A DNA stretch of 53,496 nt, taken from NCBI GenBank assembly GCA_946185585.1, contig CAMHJP010000003.1, forward strand, positions 1-53,496. The letters run 5' to 3'. The stretch comes from an uncultured Caryophanales bacterium (GTDB taxonomy: Bacteria; Bacillota_I; Bacilli_A; RFN20; CAG-826). The stretch's first letter is position 1; every line of letters starts with the position of its first letter. Shown here in pieces: positions 7,194-16,234 of the stretch. A program made the translations under genes and the position numbers. Under the pieces are notes generated by a model that was given only the letters and a program-made list of their open reading frames with translations, was not told where the DNA came from and did not search any database.

Positions 7194-8876
7194 ATGATAC
7201 TTAAGAAAATGAATGGCGTTCAATTTAAAGAATTGATCGTCAGTGGAGCTAAAAATCTTAGAGCCCATTATCAAGAAGTAGACAATTTGAATGTCTTCCC
7301 GGTCCCAGATGGTGATACGGGTACAAATATGTGCCGCACAATCGAAGGCGGCGTTAGTAACATCATCAAAGAAGAAAGCAAATCCTTAAGTGATATTGCT
7401 AAAGTTCTTTCTAAAGGAATGTTACTCGGAGCTAGAGGTAACTCTGGTGTTATTCTTTCCCAAATCTATCGTGGTATTTGCCGTTCATTTGAAGGCAAAC
7501 AAGAAGTTGACGCTAAACAATTAGCCGAAGCTTATCGAGTTGGTGTAAAGCAAGCTTATGCTGCTGTTATTACACCGGTCGAAGGAACAATTCTGACCGT
7601 CTTTAGAGAAGCAACAGAATATGCTGCCAAGAAGATGACTAAGGAATCCACGATTAACGAATTCTTTGAACTTCACTTAAAACAAGCTTCTAAGTCATTA
7701 AAAATGACCAAAGAACTTCTTCCAGTATTAAAAGAAGCCGATGTCATTGACTCTGGTGGTGCTGGTTACGTCTATATCGTTAAAGGTATTGTTAAATACT
7801 TAGGCGGAGAAGTTATTGATGCTGAACTAGACTTAGGTAAGAAAGATGAAAAAGGTGAGGAAAAACCAGCGATTGATTTTTCTGCATTCTCTCGTGATGA
7901 TGAATTAACCTTTGGTTACTGCACAGAATTCATCTTACGTTTACAGAGTAAAAAAGTAAACGTTGATGAATTCGATGTTCAAACAATTATTGATATTTTA
8001 AATTCCAAAGAAATCTCTGGTGACTCGATCGTCGCCTTAAAAGACGATGACGTCGTCAAAGTTCACGTTCACACCAAAGATCCAGGTTTAGTTCTTCATC
8101 AGATGCGTCAATTTGGTGAATTCTTAACCACTAAAGTTGAAAACATGTCTCTTCAACATAATGAAAACATGACTGAAGAAGAAAAACTTGCTTCTCAAAA
8201 AAGAGAACACAAGAAATACGCTATTGTTGCTGTTGCTCAGGGCGAAGGAATCTGTTCTCAATTCGAAGCGTTAGGTGTTGATGTCATTGTCAAAGGAAAC
8301 CAAACAATGAACCCATCTACCGAAGACTTCTTAAAAGCATTCAAACAATTAGATGCTGAAAACATTATTGTTTTCCCAAATAACAAAAACATTATTATGG
8401 CTGCTAAACAAGCAGCTGGATTATATAAAGCTGCGAAAGTGAAAGTTGCTGCAAGTAACTTCATCCCACAATGTTACTCAGCTCTAACAATGTTAGATTT
8501 CTCTAGTGATGATCTTGAACTCATCATGGGTAACTTTAACGCTGCTTTAAGAAACGTTGTTTCTGGATCAATTACAACTGCTATTCGTAGCACCAGACTC
8601 AACGGAGTTAACATCCGCAAAGGTGAAAATCTTTGTATTGTTGATGGCAAAGTTGTTGCCTCAACAATTAATAAGTACCATGTTGTTGGTGATCTTTTAA
8701 GAAAGATCCCTGACATCCAAGACAAACAACTTCTCACAGTTTTCTTTGGTAAGGATTGCACTGAAGCCGAACGAAAGAAAAACATGGATTGGGTGAAACA
8801 AAAATACCCACATCTTGAAGTTGGTTGTGTTGATGGTGGACAAGCCGTTTATAAGTTCTTATTAGCTATTGAATAA
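7194..8876 (+). CDS. fakA: Fatty acid kinase subunit FakA (YloV; DhaL/DAK2 domain)
   Basis: 560 aa. ATP-binding kinase subunit that phosphorylates fatty acids carried by FakB proteins, feeding exogenous fatty acids to phospholipid synthesis. The N-terminal DhaL (DAK2) domain shows NVFPVPDGDTGTNM (about residues 33-46; the Asp cluster binds Mg-ATP) and GARGNSGVILSQ (about 79-90). The C-terminal half holds the FakA middle and DegV-like regions (FPNNKNIIMAAKQAA; final FFGKDCTEAE segment). Length matches the family. AAGGAG precedes the ATG and an extended TATAAT (7150-7155) lies upstream. The FakB partner is not in this window. Confidence 0.93.
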   Translation: MILKKMNGVQFKELIVSGAKNLRAHYQEVDNLNVFPVPDGDTGTNMCRTIEGGVSNIIKEESKSLSDIAKVLSKGMLLGARGNSGVILSQIYRGICRSFEGKQEVDAKQLAEAYRVGVKQAYAAVITPVEGTILTVFREATEYAAKKMTKESTINEFFELHLKQASKSLKMTKELLPVLKEADVIDSGGAGYVYIVKGIVKYLGGEVIDAELDLGKKDEKGEEKPAIDFSAFSRDDELTFGYCTEFILRLQSKKVNVDEFDVQTIIDILNSKEISGDSIVALKDDDVVKVHVHTKDPGLVLHQMRQFGEFLTTKVENMSLQHNENMTEEEKLASQKREHKKYAIVAVAQGEGICSQFEALGVDVIVKGNQTMNPSTEDFLKAFKQLDAENIIVFPNNKNIIMAAKQAAGLYKAAKVKVAASNFIPQCYSALTMLDFSSDDLELIMGNFNAALRNVVSGSITTAIRSTRLNGVNIRKGENLCIVDGKVVASTINKYHVVGDLLRKIPDIQDKQLLTVFFGKDCTEAERKKNMDWVKQKYPHLEVGCVDGGQAVYKFLLAIE

Positions 8877-8931
8877 AATTGTTCCAATAAAATCAAAAGA
8901 TTTAATTGTATAAAGTCTATAGCGAAAGAAA

Positions 8932-11172
8932 ATGGGTAGATATTTGTATTACATTATTGCTCTAGTAACCGCTGGGTTAATGTTTTTAACCTATTTTCTT
9001 GTTCACAAAAAAGCTAATAAACGCATCCACTTAGTTCACGTTATCGTGGCGTGGGGCGTTTTTGCTTTATTCTTCGTTTGGTCACTCCTCTCTAAAGGAG
9101 GTTACCTTAGAAACGTTGTTCGAGTCGAACTATTCTCTCCGTTTGAAGGAGTAAAAACTGTTGTATCAACTGCTGACGCAACAAGAATGGCGCTTTTTGG
9201 CTATTGGATGTTTATCGTTTTGCACATTACAACAATTGTTTCGGCGATGTTTAAATTCAAAGTTATTCATCGAATGGAACACATTATCTCCCCAGTTCTT
9301 GCTTTATTCTGTTTAATTTTCCTTCCTTATTTCATTTTTGGTGAAGTTAAAACATTTGAAGTTACAGCTTGTGGAATTCTTATTGCTGTGGAACTTGGTG
9401 TGATTGTTGGTAAATTGATTTATCAAGCAATCTTTGAACAAATTAGCTACAAGATGGACAAATACGAGATTGTTGAACTCGTGATGTGCACTCTTGGAGC
9501 TGTTTTATTTACAATGCCAGAATTCCTTCCATATTCATTATTTGGAAACGTCACATTCTATGCTCCAATGAAGAGCTTCGCGACAGGACATCGTTACTAT
9601 TTGTACATGACCTTTATCTTCTTGATTGGCTTACCAATCTTGCTCAGACATCGTCGTGGTGAATACGCCCGAATGATTATGTTCTACATTTCTATGGGTG
9701 GATTAATTGCCTTTGCTAATGGCTATAGTTTTGCTGATATTATTCATCCATGGGACTGGCCATTACATATTTGTAATACTGCCATGTTTATTCTCCCAAT
9801 TGCCCTTGTCACTAAGAGTGAAAAGGTTTTCTATTTCACATTCTTTATTAATATTCTTGGTGCGTTCCTAGCGATTATGATGCCAGAATACGCTGATGAT
9901 ACAAATTTCATTGCTCCTCGAGCTGTGGAGTTCTTCACAAACCACATTTTAGCGTTTGCTGGACCACTTGTTTGTGTTTTAGCTGGAGTTTTTCCTCGAC
10001 CAAAGAAAAAACAATTCTTCTATTCCATGGTTGGATTCGCTATCTACTACCTAGTTGTATTATTTGCTAATACATTCTTTACCGCATTTGTTCCACGTTA
10101 TGATGCTCAAGGTAATCTTGATCGATATAACTTCTTCTATATTAATGACGACTTTGTCGCGAAGAAGATTGGAGCATCTGACTTGTTATACAAGTTTGCT
10201 TGGAACTTCGATATTGCGGATAAACACTTCACTATGTACCCACTTTATCAAGTGATTTATTTCTTTGGATTCGTTTTAATGTCCATTGGAATGTGGTACG
10301 TTTACGCTTGGATCTTCCAATTCCAAGATACGCTAATTTATTTAAACAATCGTGCAGCAGCCATGAAAATGGATCAGCTTGCTTTAACTCAAAAGTTTAA
10401 TCAAAAGGAGGTTTCGTCCTGTATGAATCCTGAAAGTGTCGACAAATTAGTCATTTCCCATTTTGGGAAACGATACTCCGAATCTGCTCCATTTGCAGTT
10501 CGCGATATTAACTTTGTAGCCAATGCTGGTGAAATTATTGGTTTCCTTGGACCTAACGGTGCAGGTAAATCCACAACAATTAAAGCTATTGTTGGTATTC
10601 ATCTTCCAACCGAAGGAAAGATTGAAGTAAATGGTTTCGATGTCGCTGTTCAACCAGTTCAAGCAAAACGTCAAATCGGTTTCGTTCCTGACCATTATGC
10701 TTTATACGAAAACCTCTCTGGTCGCGAGTATTTAAACTACATCGCTGACCTTTATGAAGTTTCACAAAAAGACCGTGACGAATTCCTCGAAGAATTCTTA
10801 GATACACTTGCTATGAGAGAAGCCATCGATAACAAGATGCAAACCTATTCTCATGGTATGAAACAAAAAATTGCTATTATGGCATCTATTATTCATAACC
10901 CAAAATTATGGATTCTTGATGAACCATTAACTGGTCTTGACCCAGTGTCAATTTTCCAAGTTAAGCAATGTTTAAAGCGTCACGCTGAAAAAGGAAACAT
11001 CGTTTTCTTCTCGTCTCACTTAATTGATATTGTGGAGAAACTTTGTGACCGTATCATTATCATTTCTCACCATAAAGTTGTGGCGGTTGATAATGTCAAA
11101 GAACTCACTGATAAGGGAGTTAACCTCGAACAATATTACATGGAGAAAACAGGACAAGAAACCGGAAATTAA
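8932..11172 (+). CDS. Fusion of YwaF-like integral membrane protein and ABC transporter ATPase
   Basis: 746 aa. Residues 1-~480 form a polytopic membrane region whose WPLHICNTAMFILPIAL and NHILAFAGPL stretches resemble the YwaF/TIGR02206 family; function of that family is unknown. From ~500 a complete ABC-2-type ATPase follows: Walker A GPNGAGKST near 540, signature YSHGMKQK near 638, Walker B LWILDEPLTGLD near 660, H-loop SSHLID. The ATPase partners the permease encoded 2 nt downstream. Inside the gene, AAAGGAGG (10404-10411) lies 11 nt before an in-frame ATG (10423, residue 498), exactly at the domain junction, so a free ATPase may also be made. The fusion is unusual; I know of no common named protein with this architecture. 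Confidence 0.85.
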   Translation: MGRYLYYIIALVTAGLMFLTYFLVHKKANKRIHLVHVIVAWGVFALFFVWSLLSKGGYLRNVVRVELFSPFEGVKTVVSTADATRMALFGYWMFIVLHITTIVSAMFKFKVIHRMEHIISPVLALFCLIFLPYFIFGEVKTFEVTACGILIAVELGVIVGKLIYQAIFEQISYKMDKYEIVELVMCTLGAVLFTMPEFLPYSLFGNVTFYAPMKSFATGHRYYLYMTFIFLIGLPILLRHRRGEYARMIMFYISMGGLIAFANGYSFADIIHPWDWPLHICNTAMFILPIALVTKSEKVFYFTFFINILGAFLAIMMPEYADDTNFIAPRAVEFFTNHILAFAGPLVCVLAGVFPRPKKKQFFYSMVGFAIYYLVVLFANTFFTAFVPRYDAQGNLDRYNFFYINDDFVAKKIGASDLLYKFAWNFDIADKHFTMYPLYQVIYFFGFVLMSIGMWYVYAWIFQFQDTLIYLNNRAAAMKMDQLALTQKFNQKEVSSCMNPESVDKLVISHFGKRYSESAPFAVRDINFVANAGEIIGFLGPNGAGKSTTIKAIVGIHLPTEGKIEVNGFDVAVQPVQAKRQIGFVPDHYALYENLSGREYLNYIADLYEVSQKDRDEFLEEFLDTLAMREAIDNKMQTYSHGMKQKIAIMASIIHNPKLWILDEPLTGLDPVSIFQVKQCLKRHAEKGNIVFFSSHLIDIVEKLCDRIIIISHHKVVAVDNVKELTDKGVNLEQYYMEKTGQETGN
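10404..10425 (+). promoter_or_regulatory. Internal ribosome-binding site and start for a free ATPase domain
   Basis: AAAGGAGG followed after 11 nt by ATG in the frame of the long ORF (10423 minus 8932 is divisible by 3). Initiation here gives a 249-aa protein MNPESVDKLVISHFGKRY... ending at 11172, a standard-length ABC-2 ATPase. Confidence 0.6.
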
Positions 11173-11174
11173 CG

Positions 11175-12911
11175 ATGAAAAAATTCCTAGCAAAAGTTAA
11201 ACATTTTTTGCAAAAGTCCACTCAATCTGTGAAGGGATTCTTTCAACGTGTCTTTAGAAAAATTGCTTCCTACAAGTTAACAACACTTGTGTTGATGCAA
11301 TTAAAAGACAAGTGGAATTTATCGTTCAAAAACAATAAGAGAGCGGCTATTTTTAAACTATCCGCTTACTTAGTTTTATTTGCAGTTTTAACCGCTCTTT
11401 GCTGGTTTATTATGTTTTTCATTGGGTCATATCTCCACATCTTTATTGGTTATCGAATTCCATTAAATGCAATGATTCCAGTAATCGGCATCTTGACCGT
11501 ATTTGAAGGTGTTTCAATCTTAATTGGTTTAACACGCTCCTTGTTCTTTGCCAAAGATAATGTCGTTTTAATTACATACCCAGTTAAATCCAACACATTA
11601 TTTATTTCTAAACTCATTGTTTATTACATTGATGCTTTAAAGAAATCATTCATGATGTTTGTTCCAATCTTAATTGGATTTGGAATTATTTATGGTTACG
11701 GTGTTGGGTTCTATTTCTTAATCATCCTTTTGGATTTGTTCTACATGGCTGTGATCGTCTTAATCTGCGGATTATTAGCTATTCCAGCTTGCTATGTTTT
11801 AAGATTCATTGATAAGTTTAACTTTGTTAAAATCATTGTCGCTTTAGCTTTAGCTGGAGCATTCATTTATGTCTCAATCATTGTGATTGGAGTTATTCCA
11901 TCTAACATCAACCTTATGGAAGAATACGATAAGTTTTCCAAGAGCATGAATAACTTCTTGTTTAACTTCTCACAGACATTTACTGTTTTAAGATCGATTA
12001 CAAGGATGTTCCTTGGAACAAATAATGGTTTATCCATGTCATATGCCTCCATTTATACACTCCTTGGTTTAGCAATTATGATTGGTGCAATTGCACTCCT
12101 TGTTGTTGGAAATGCTTACTTAAGTAAACCTTTCTATACGAAGATGATTGCCACATCAAATATCTCCAAGAAGCCTGTCACAAAACCAAGAAAGAACGTT
12201 CGTGTTTGGAATTGGGTTTCTGTTCTTAAATACGAAACCTTACGTATTTTGCGTAACGAAAAGATTATTATTGCCTCATTAGTTTGTATTATTGTGATGC
12301 CAATTGTCTCAATTTTAGCTAACAAGATTTATTGCTCAATTAACACTCGTTCAACCGGGGCATATTACATTTATGTCTTTAATTTCATCTTTGTTTTAAT
12401 TGTTTTGTTTTCACACAATACATCAACTTCATATATTTACAGTAAAGATGGACCAAGCTGGCCAGTGAATAAGACAATGCCAATCAATCCAAAGATTTCT
12501 TTACCTTTACGTTTGGTTTATAACGCATTAATTTCATTAGCCATTATCATTCCGGCTTGTATCATTTTCTATCATAACTACAAGGATTCGATGTTCTCAT
12601 TACCAATCATGATCATCACTTTATTCATTTTGTCTTGCTTCCATATCTTGCTTTCCGCATCTTATGACTACTCACACTCCAAGAATAAAGATAAAGCTGA
12701 TATTGGTAGTGAAATCGTTACTGCCCATGAAATGGCTTCATTAGGCTTTGGCTTTGGAATTACTGTCGCGTTCCTTTTAATAATGATCCTCTTCCATTTA
12801 ACTGGAACAGTGAATCCAAATATTCGCTTATTAATTCTTTCAATCCTAGTGTTAGGATTTGAATTATGGTTCTTCCTTAGGAAGATTCGTTTAACATATC
12901 AGGAGAATTAA
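11175..12911 (+). CDS. ABC-2-type exporter membrane subunit
   Basis: 578 aa with a basic cytoplasmic N-terminus (about 70 residues) and roughly twelve hydrophobic segments; a hydrophilic central loop (about residues 315-345, KKPVTKPRKNVRVWNW) divides two membrane halves, as in large putative ABC exporter permeases. It starts 2 nt after the fusion ATPase gene, so translation is coupled and it is almost certainly that ATPase's partner. Cargo is unknown; the downstream small anchored protein and the lipoprotein suggest an envelope role. No substrate-binding protein is encoded nearby, which favours export. Confidence 0.75.
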   Translation: MKKFLAKVKHFLQKSTQSVKGFFQRVFRKIASYKLTTLVLMQLKDKWNLSFKNNKRAAIFKLSAYLVLFAVLTALCWFIMFFIGSYLHIFIGYRIPLNAMIPVIGILTVFEGVSILIGLTRSLFFAKDNVVLITYPVKSNTLFISKLIVYYIDALKKSFMMFVPILIGFGIIYGYGVGFYFLIILLDLFYMAVIVLICGLLAIPACYVLRFIDKFNFVKIIVALALAGAFIYVSIIVIGVIPSNINLMEEYDKFSKSMNNFLFNFSQTFTVLRSITRMFLGTNNGLSMSYASIYTLLGLAIMIGAIALLVVGNAYLSKPFYTKMIATSNISKKPVTKPRKNVRVWNWVSVLKYETLRILRNEKIIIASLVCIIVMPIVSILANKIYCSINTRSTGAYYIYVFNFIFVLIVLFSHNTSTSYIYSKDGPSWPVNKTMPINPKISLPLRLVYNALISLAIIIPACIIFYHNYKDSMFSLPIMIITLFILSCFHILLSASYDYSHSKNKDKADIGSEIVTAHEMASLGFGFGITVAFLLIMILFHLTGTVNPNIRLLILSILVLGFELWFFLRKIRLTYQEN

Positions 12912-12914
12912 CGT

Positions 12915-13409
12915 ATGAAAAAGTCATCAATTTTCTTATTGCTAATCGCGTTAATTGCTTCGATTTTCTACGTCTCGTTCTATGGAGCCCAATCACGTAA
13001 TGATCAGTTTAAGTCATATTTAACTTATGCTGAAATCACAGGTTACACACTTCGAGGAAGTGATGAAGAACTTCCAGTTGAAATTTATACTGATGATGAC
13101 ACTCATAAAGTGTATAAAGAAATTTATTTACCATTTGACCAACAAGACGGGCTACCTTATTTGTATATCAGCTATAACGTTGGTCCGAAGGAAGCTACAA
13201 ATGCTGATGCGTTTGAACTAAAAATTACTTCTGAAGTTCCTCAAGCACTTATTGATGGGGAAATGAGAGATCTAGTTACGCTAGATCACAACATCGTCAC
13301 ATTCTATGGACCATGTTGGGTTAGAATTGTGCTACACACAATTGATGGATCCGAACTAACCGACAATGTACGTATTAAATGTTACGCTGTCGAAGAGGAC
13401 GATGATTAA
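12915..13409 (+). CDS. Small membrane-anchored extracytoplasmic protein
   Basis: 164 aa, starts 3 nt after the permease stop. The N-terminal segment SSIFLLLIALIASIFYVSFYG is a signal anchor without a lipobox Cys; the rest is predicted to be outside and acidic, ending VEEDDD, with a beta-rich pattern (Ig-like or carbohydrate-binding fold possible). I do not recognise a family. Operon position makes it an accessory part of the ABC exporter. Confidence 0.65.
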   Translation: MKKSSIFLLLIALIASIFYVSFYGAQSRNDQFKSYLTYAEITGYTLRGSDEELPVEIYTDDDTHKVYKEIYLPFDQQDGLPYLYISYNVGPKEATNADAFELKITSEVPQALIDGEMRDLVTLDHNIVTFYGPCWVRIVLHTIDGSELTDNVRIKCYAVEEDDD

Positions 13410-13465
13410 AATTGGATTATTTGCACTAGGTGCTAATAATATATAAAAAAGAAAGGAAAAAAGAG

Positions 13466-16162
13466 ATGAATAAGAAAAGTATCTCATTAGCAATTGCTTC
13501 TTTATTCTGTGCCACAGCTATGCTTGCTGGATGTAGCAAAAACGGTCCTGAAGAAGTTAAAGAAGTTGCTAATATGAAAATCTCTGGCATTCCAACAGCT
13601 TACCAAGTTGATGAAACAATCAATTGGTCAGCTCTTAAAGTTTCTGTGTCTTATAAAGACAACTCTAAAGAAACTTATGCTGGAAGCCAAATCCAATACG
13701 ATGTGACATCTGAAGTTGCTGCTGCAACAAAACTCGTTGTTTACACATCTGGCTTACATGATCAAACCACTCTTGCCGAGGGCGAATATAACATTGAAGC
13801 CGCATTTGCAACCAAACTTACTGAAAAGTATTCACTTGGTCGTATCGTTGTTGGAAAAATTACCGATGATAAATACACACTTGACTCATTTGAAGCTCCA
13901 GAATTCGTCGATACTTATAGACAAAAAATCGCCGATTCACAAGCTCACCCAGAAGAAGAATCAAGCTTCAAGTCAACAAGTGATCTATTCACTGTTGGTA
14001 CCAAAAATGTTTTCCGTTTCGTTCCACGTGCATCATTTGAATTAAAAGGTGCCACTGGCGGACACGCGAAACGTTATACAAACTATGAAAAGAACTTCTT
14101 CCTTAAGGAAGTTAAGTCTGATAGTTCCAAAGTTGACGCTGATGTTAACGATTACTCAATTCCAGCCGATCAAAGTGGAATTCAATTTAATGAATCTGCT
14201 GCTGGTAAAACATTTGAATTAACAGTTACACCAAAAGCTAGTGGATTTGCTGAAGATAGTAACGGACATCCAGCTGTTGTTACTTTTGCATTCCAAGTTA
14301 AGAGTGGATTAAACGTTTATACCGCAAAAGAACTCGGTGCATTAAACCTCACCAGCAAGGGTCTTGCTTATAACGCTGATGGAACACATGCTTATGTTGC
14401 TCACATTGGTAAAGCCGGTGGACAACCAGAAGCTGGCCGTACAAAACATTATTACACAGAAGGCATTCGTGCTAACGAAGTTGATCAAGTCTTCTACGAT
14501 AAGCTCAAAGGTGACTATGCCTATGTTGATACCGCTGGACTTTGGAAAGATTTCTTAACATATGATGAAAATACAAATCCAACCGGTATTTTCACTCCAG
14601 AAGAAATTACTAAATATACCGACATTAAAGGTGTCTTCTTCCAAAACAAAATTACATTAAACAAAGAAGATATTCCAGCTGACTATTTTATTACAGCTAA
14701 CGAACCAGGTAACCTTGATGGTTATGCTGATATGGAATGTTTCCGTGACGGTGCTGAAATTTATACACCAATCATTAACGCTGCTGAAAGTGGCGATGAC
14801 CGTTCACAAGACGTGGAAGTCAATGGTAACTACTTCATGCTTGACAACAAACTTCCACTTTGTAAATCAAACAGAGGTGATGCTGCTCACTCCGGTTTCC
14901 ACACTTATGGTCCAAATACATCAAGTGTTATGGGAACCTATGATCCAGGACACGCCTCATTATTCAAATTCTGTGGTATTGGTCCAGATCATTCCGATAA
15001 TTGGATCTACAAAAATAAAGATCTTCTCAAAGGTGCTAAAGGCATCTTGAAAAACCTCAACACAAAAGGTGTTATCGAAACAGTTACAGGTGATAACGTC
15101 CTTAGCGTTACCGCAATGATTGCTGCTAAAAACACCTATTGTAGTGCCGAATACAAAAATAACATTATTAAGTCATATCAAATTGGCTTATTCCCAGATA
15201 AGATGATTAAAGGTGAATTCTTAACCGAAACAATGGGAAGTAAAACTTACAAATGCAACACACTTATTGAAAACTGCCGTGTTTACGACTGCTCTAACTG
15301 TGCTATTTGTAACTACCACAATGGTGGTACAGTTGTGAAAACATCTGAATTTGCTCGTTTCGGTGGCGCCGCTATTCTTAACGCTGGTGATATCGAAGAA
15401 CTCAATACTGATGGAAATTATTGGCCATACGCAAAAGAAATTCGTGATCAAGAAATTGCTGAGAAAGGATCCAGTGATATTGACCCAACTGCAGCAACTT
15501 CTGATTTTGAGGACATTTGGCGTTCCTTCACCTACGTTGATGAAGCTTCAAGCTTAAGTTTCAACAACTATGTTGTTGGTACAGAAGCTTACTTCACAGC
15601 TGTTGGTATTGCTACAATTATGCCAGAAGTCTTCCAATACATTCTCCCAGGATACAATGAACTCTTTAATAAGATTAGTCATGCATTCAGATTCCAACAA
15701 CAAGGTAAGAATGTTTATAACATTGTTTCATTAAACCTTGATGGTCATGACTATGTCATGTCTAAAAATAGATACTGGTATGGTGATGTCGTTATGTATG
15801 CTGACAATGATGCCAAGAGACTTGATGCTGGTTGCAAGACCGAAGAAGCTCCATTTGCTAAATATCAAACTATTGACACAATCTTATCTTCCATGGGCTC
15901 GGCTTGCCCAGCCATCTTCTATACAGAAAAGGGTGATGTCTTTGCTTCATTATGGAATCCAGAAACCCAAACGCCAGGTGAAAACGATTACTTCTTTACA
16001 GCAGATTCGATCATTAACTTCTTCATGTCTGGTGGTACTGATACTTCGAAATTAGTTCCATTTGTCATGACAGATGCTAACGAATCCAACACAGTCAGTG
16101 TTCTTCTTCCAACTGGAAATACAACAATTAACGCTGTCTTTGAATTAAAGAAACTCGGTTAA
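13466..16162 (+). CDS. Large lipoprotein with Ig-like (Big_3-type) N-terminus and beta-helix-like centre
   Basis: 898 aa. The track start (13430) has no ribosome site; the ATG at 13466 follows AAAGGAAAAAAGAG and opens a lipoprotein signal ending in lipobox LAGC, with the lipidated Cys at residue 23. Residues ~35-115 read as a bacterial Ig-like domain (VDETINWSALKVSVSYKDNSKETY). The region around residues 540-640 has short repeating strands with stacked Cys/Asn (NTLIENCRVYDCSNC, TVVKTSEFARFGGAAILN) as in right-handed parallel beta-helices. Surface-anchored; a glycan-binding or glycan-cleaving role is possible but unproven. It follows the ABC exporter genes by 56 bp and ends in a strong terminator. 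Confidence 0.75.
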   Translation: MNKKSISLAIASLFCATAMLAGCSKNGPEEVKEVANMKISGIPTAYQVDETINWSALKVSVSYKDNSKETYAGSQIQYDVTSEVAAATKLVVYTSGLHDQTTLAEGEYNIEAAFATKLTEKYSLGRIVVGKITDDKYTLDSFEAPEFVDTYRQKIADSQAHPEEESSFKSTSDLFTVGTKNVFRFVPRASFELKGATGGHAKRYTNYEKNFFLKEVKSDSSKVDADVNDYSIPADQSGIQFNESAAGKTFELTVTPKASGFAEDSNGHPAVVTFAFQVKSGLNVYTAKELGALNLTSKGLAYNADGTHAYVAHIGKAGGQPEAGRTKHYYTEGIRANEVDQVFYDKLKGDYAYVDTAGLWKDFLTYDENTNPTGIFTPEEITKYTDIKGVFFQNKITLNKEDIPADYFITANEPGNLDGYADMECFRDGAEIYTPIINAAESGDDRSQDVEVNGNYFMLDNKLPLCKSNRGDAAHSGFHTYGPNTSSVMGTYDPGHASLFKFCGIGPDHSDNWIYKNKDLLKGAKGILKNLNTKGVIETVTGDNVLSVTAMIAAKNTYCSAEYKNNIIKSYQIGLFPDKMIKGEFLTETMGSKTYKCNTLIENCRVYDCSNCAICNYHNGGTVVKTSEFARFGGAAILNAGDIEELNTDGNYWPYAKEIRDQEIAEKGSSDIDPTAATSDFEDIWRSFTYVDEASSLSFNNYVVGTEAYFTAVGIATIMPEVFQYILPGYNELFNKISHAFRFQQQGKNVYNIVSLNLDGHDYVMSKNRYWYGDVVMYADNDAKRLDAGCKTEEAPFAKYQTIDTILSSMGSACPAIFYTEKGDVFASLWNPETQTPGENDYFFTADSIINFFMSGGTDTSKLVPFVMTDANESNTVSVLLPTGNTTINAVFELKKLG

Positions 16163-16178
16163 TTAGCAATTTAAATCT

Positions 16179-16208
16179 AAAAGAGGCGACTTCTGTTGCC
16201 TCTTTTTT
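16179..16208 (+). terminator. Rho-independent terminator after lipoprotein gene
   Basis: AAAAGAGGC - GACTTCTGTT - GCCTCTTTTTT. The T-run also provides part of the next promoter. Confidence 0.85.
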
Positions 16209-16234
16209 CGTGTCAGTGTGTATAATATACACGT
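16197..16234 (+). promoter_or_regulatory. Promoter with operator palindrome; start codon at the transcription start (leaderless)
   Basis: -35 TTGCCT (16197-16202), 18-bp spacer, -10 TATAAT (16221-16226). The -10 sits in the centre of the palindrome GTGTAT-AAT-ATACAC (16218-16232). The ATG begins 8 nt after the -10 and no Shine-Dalgarno is present, so the mRNA should start at or within 1-2 nt of the start codon. Confidence 0.6.
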
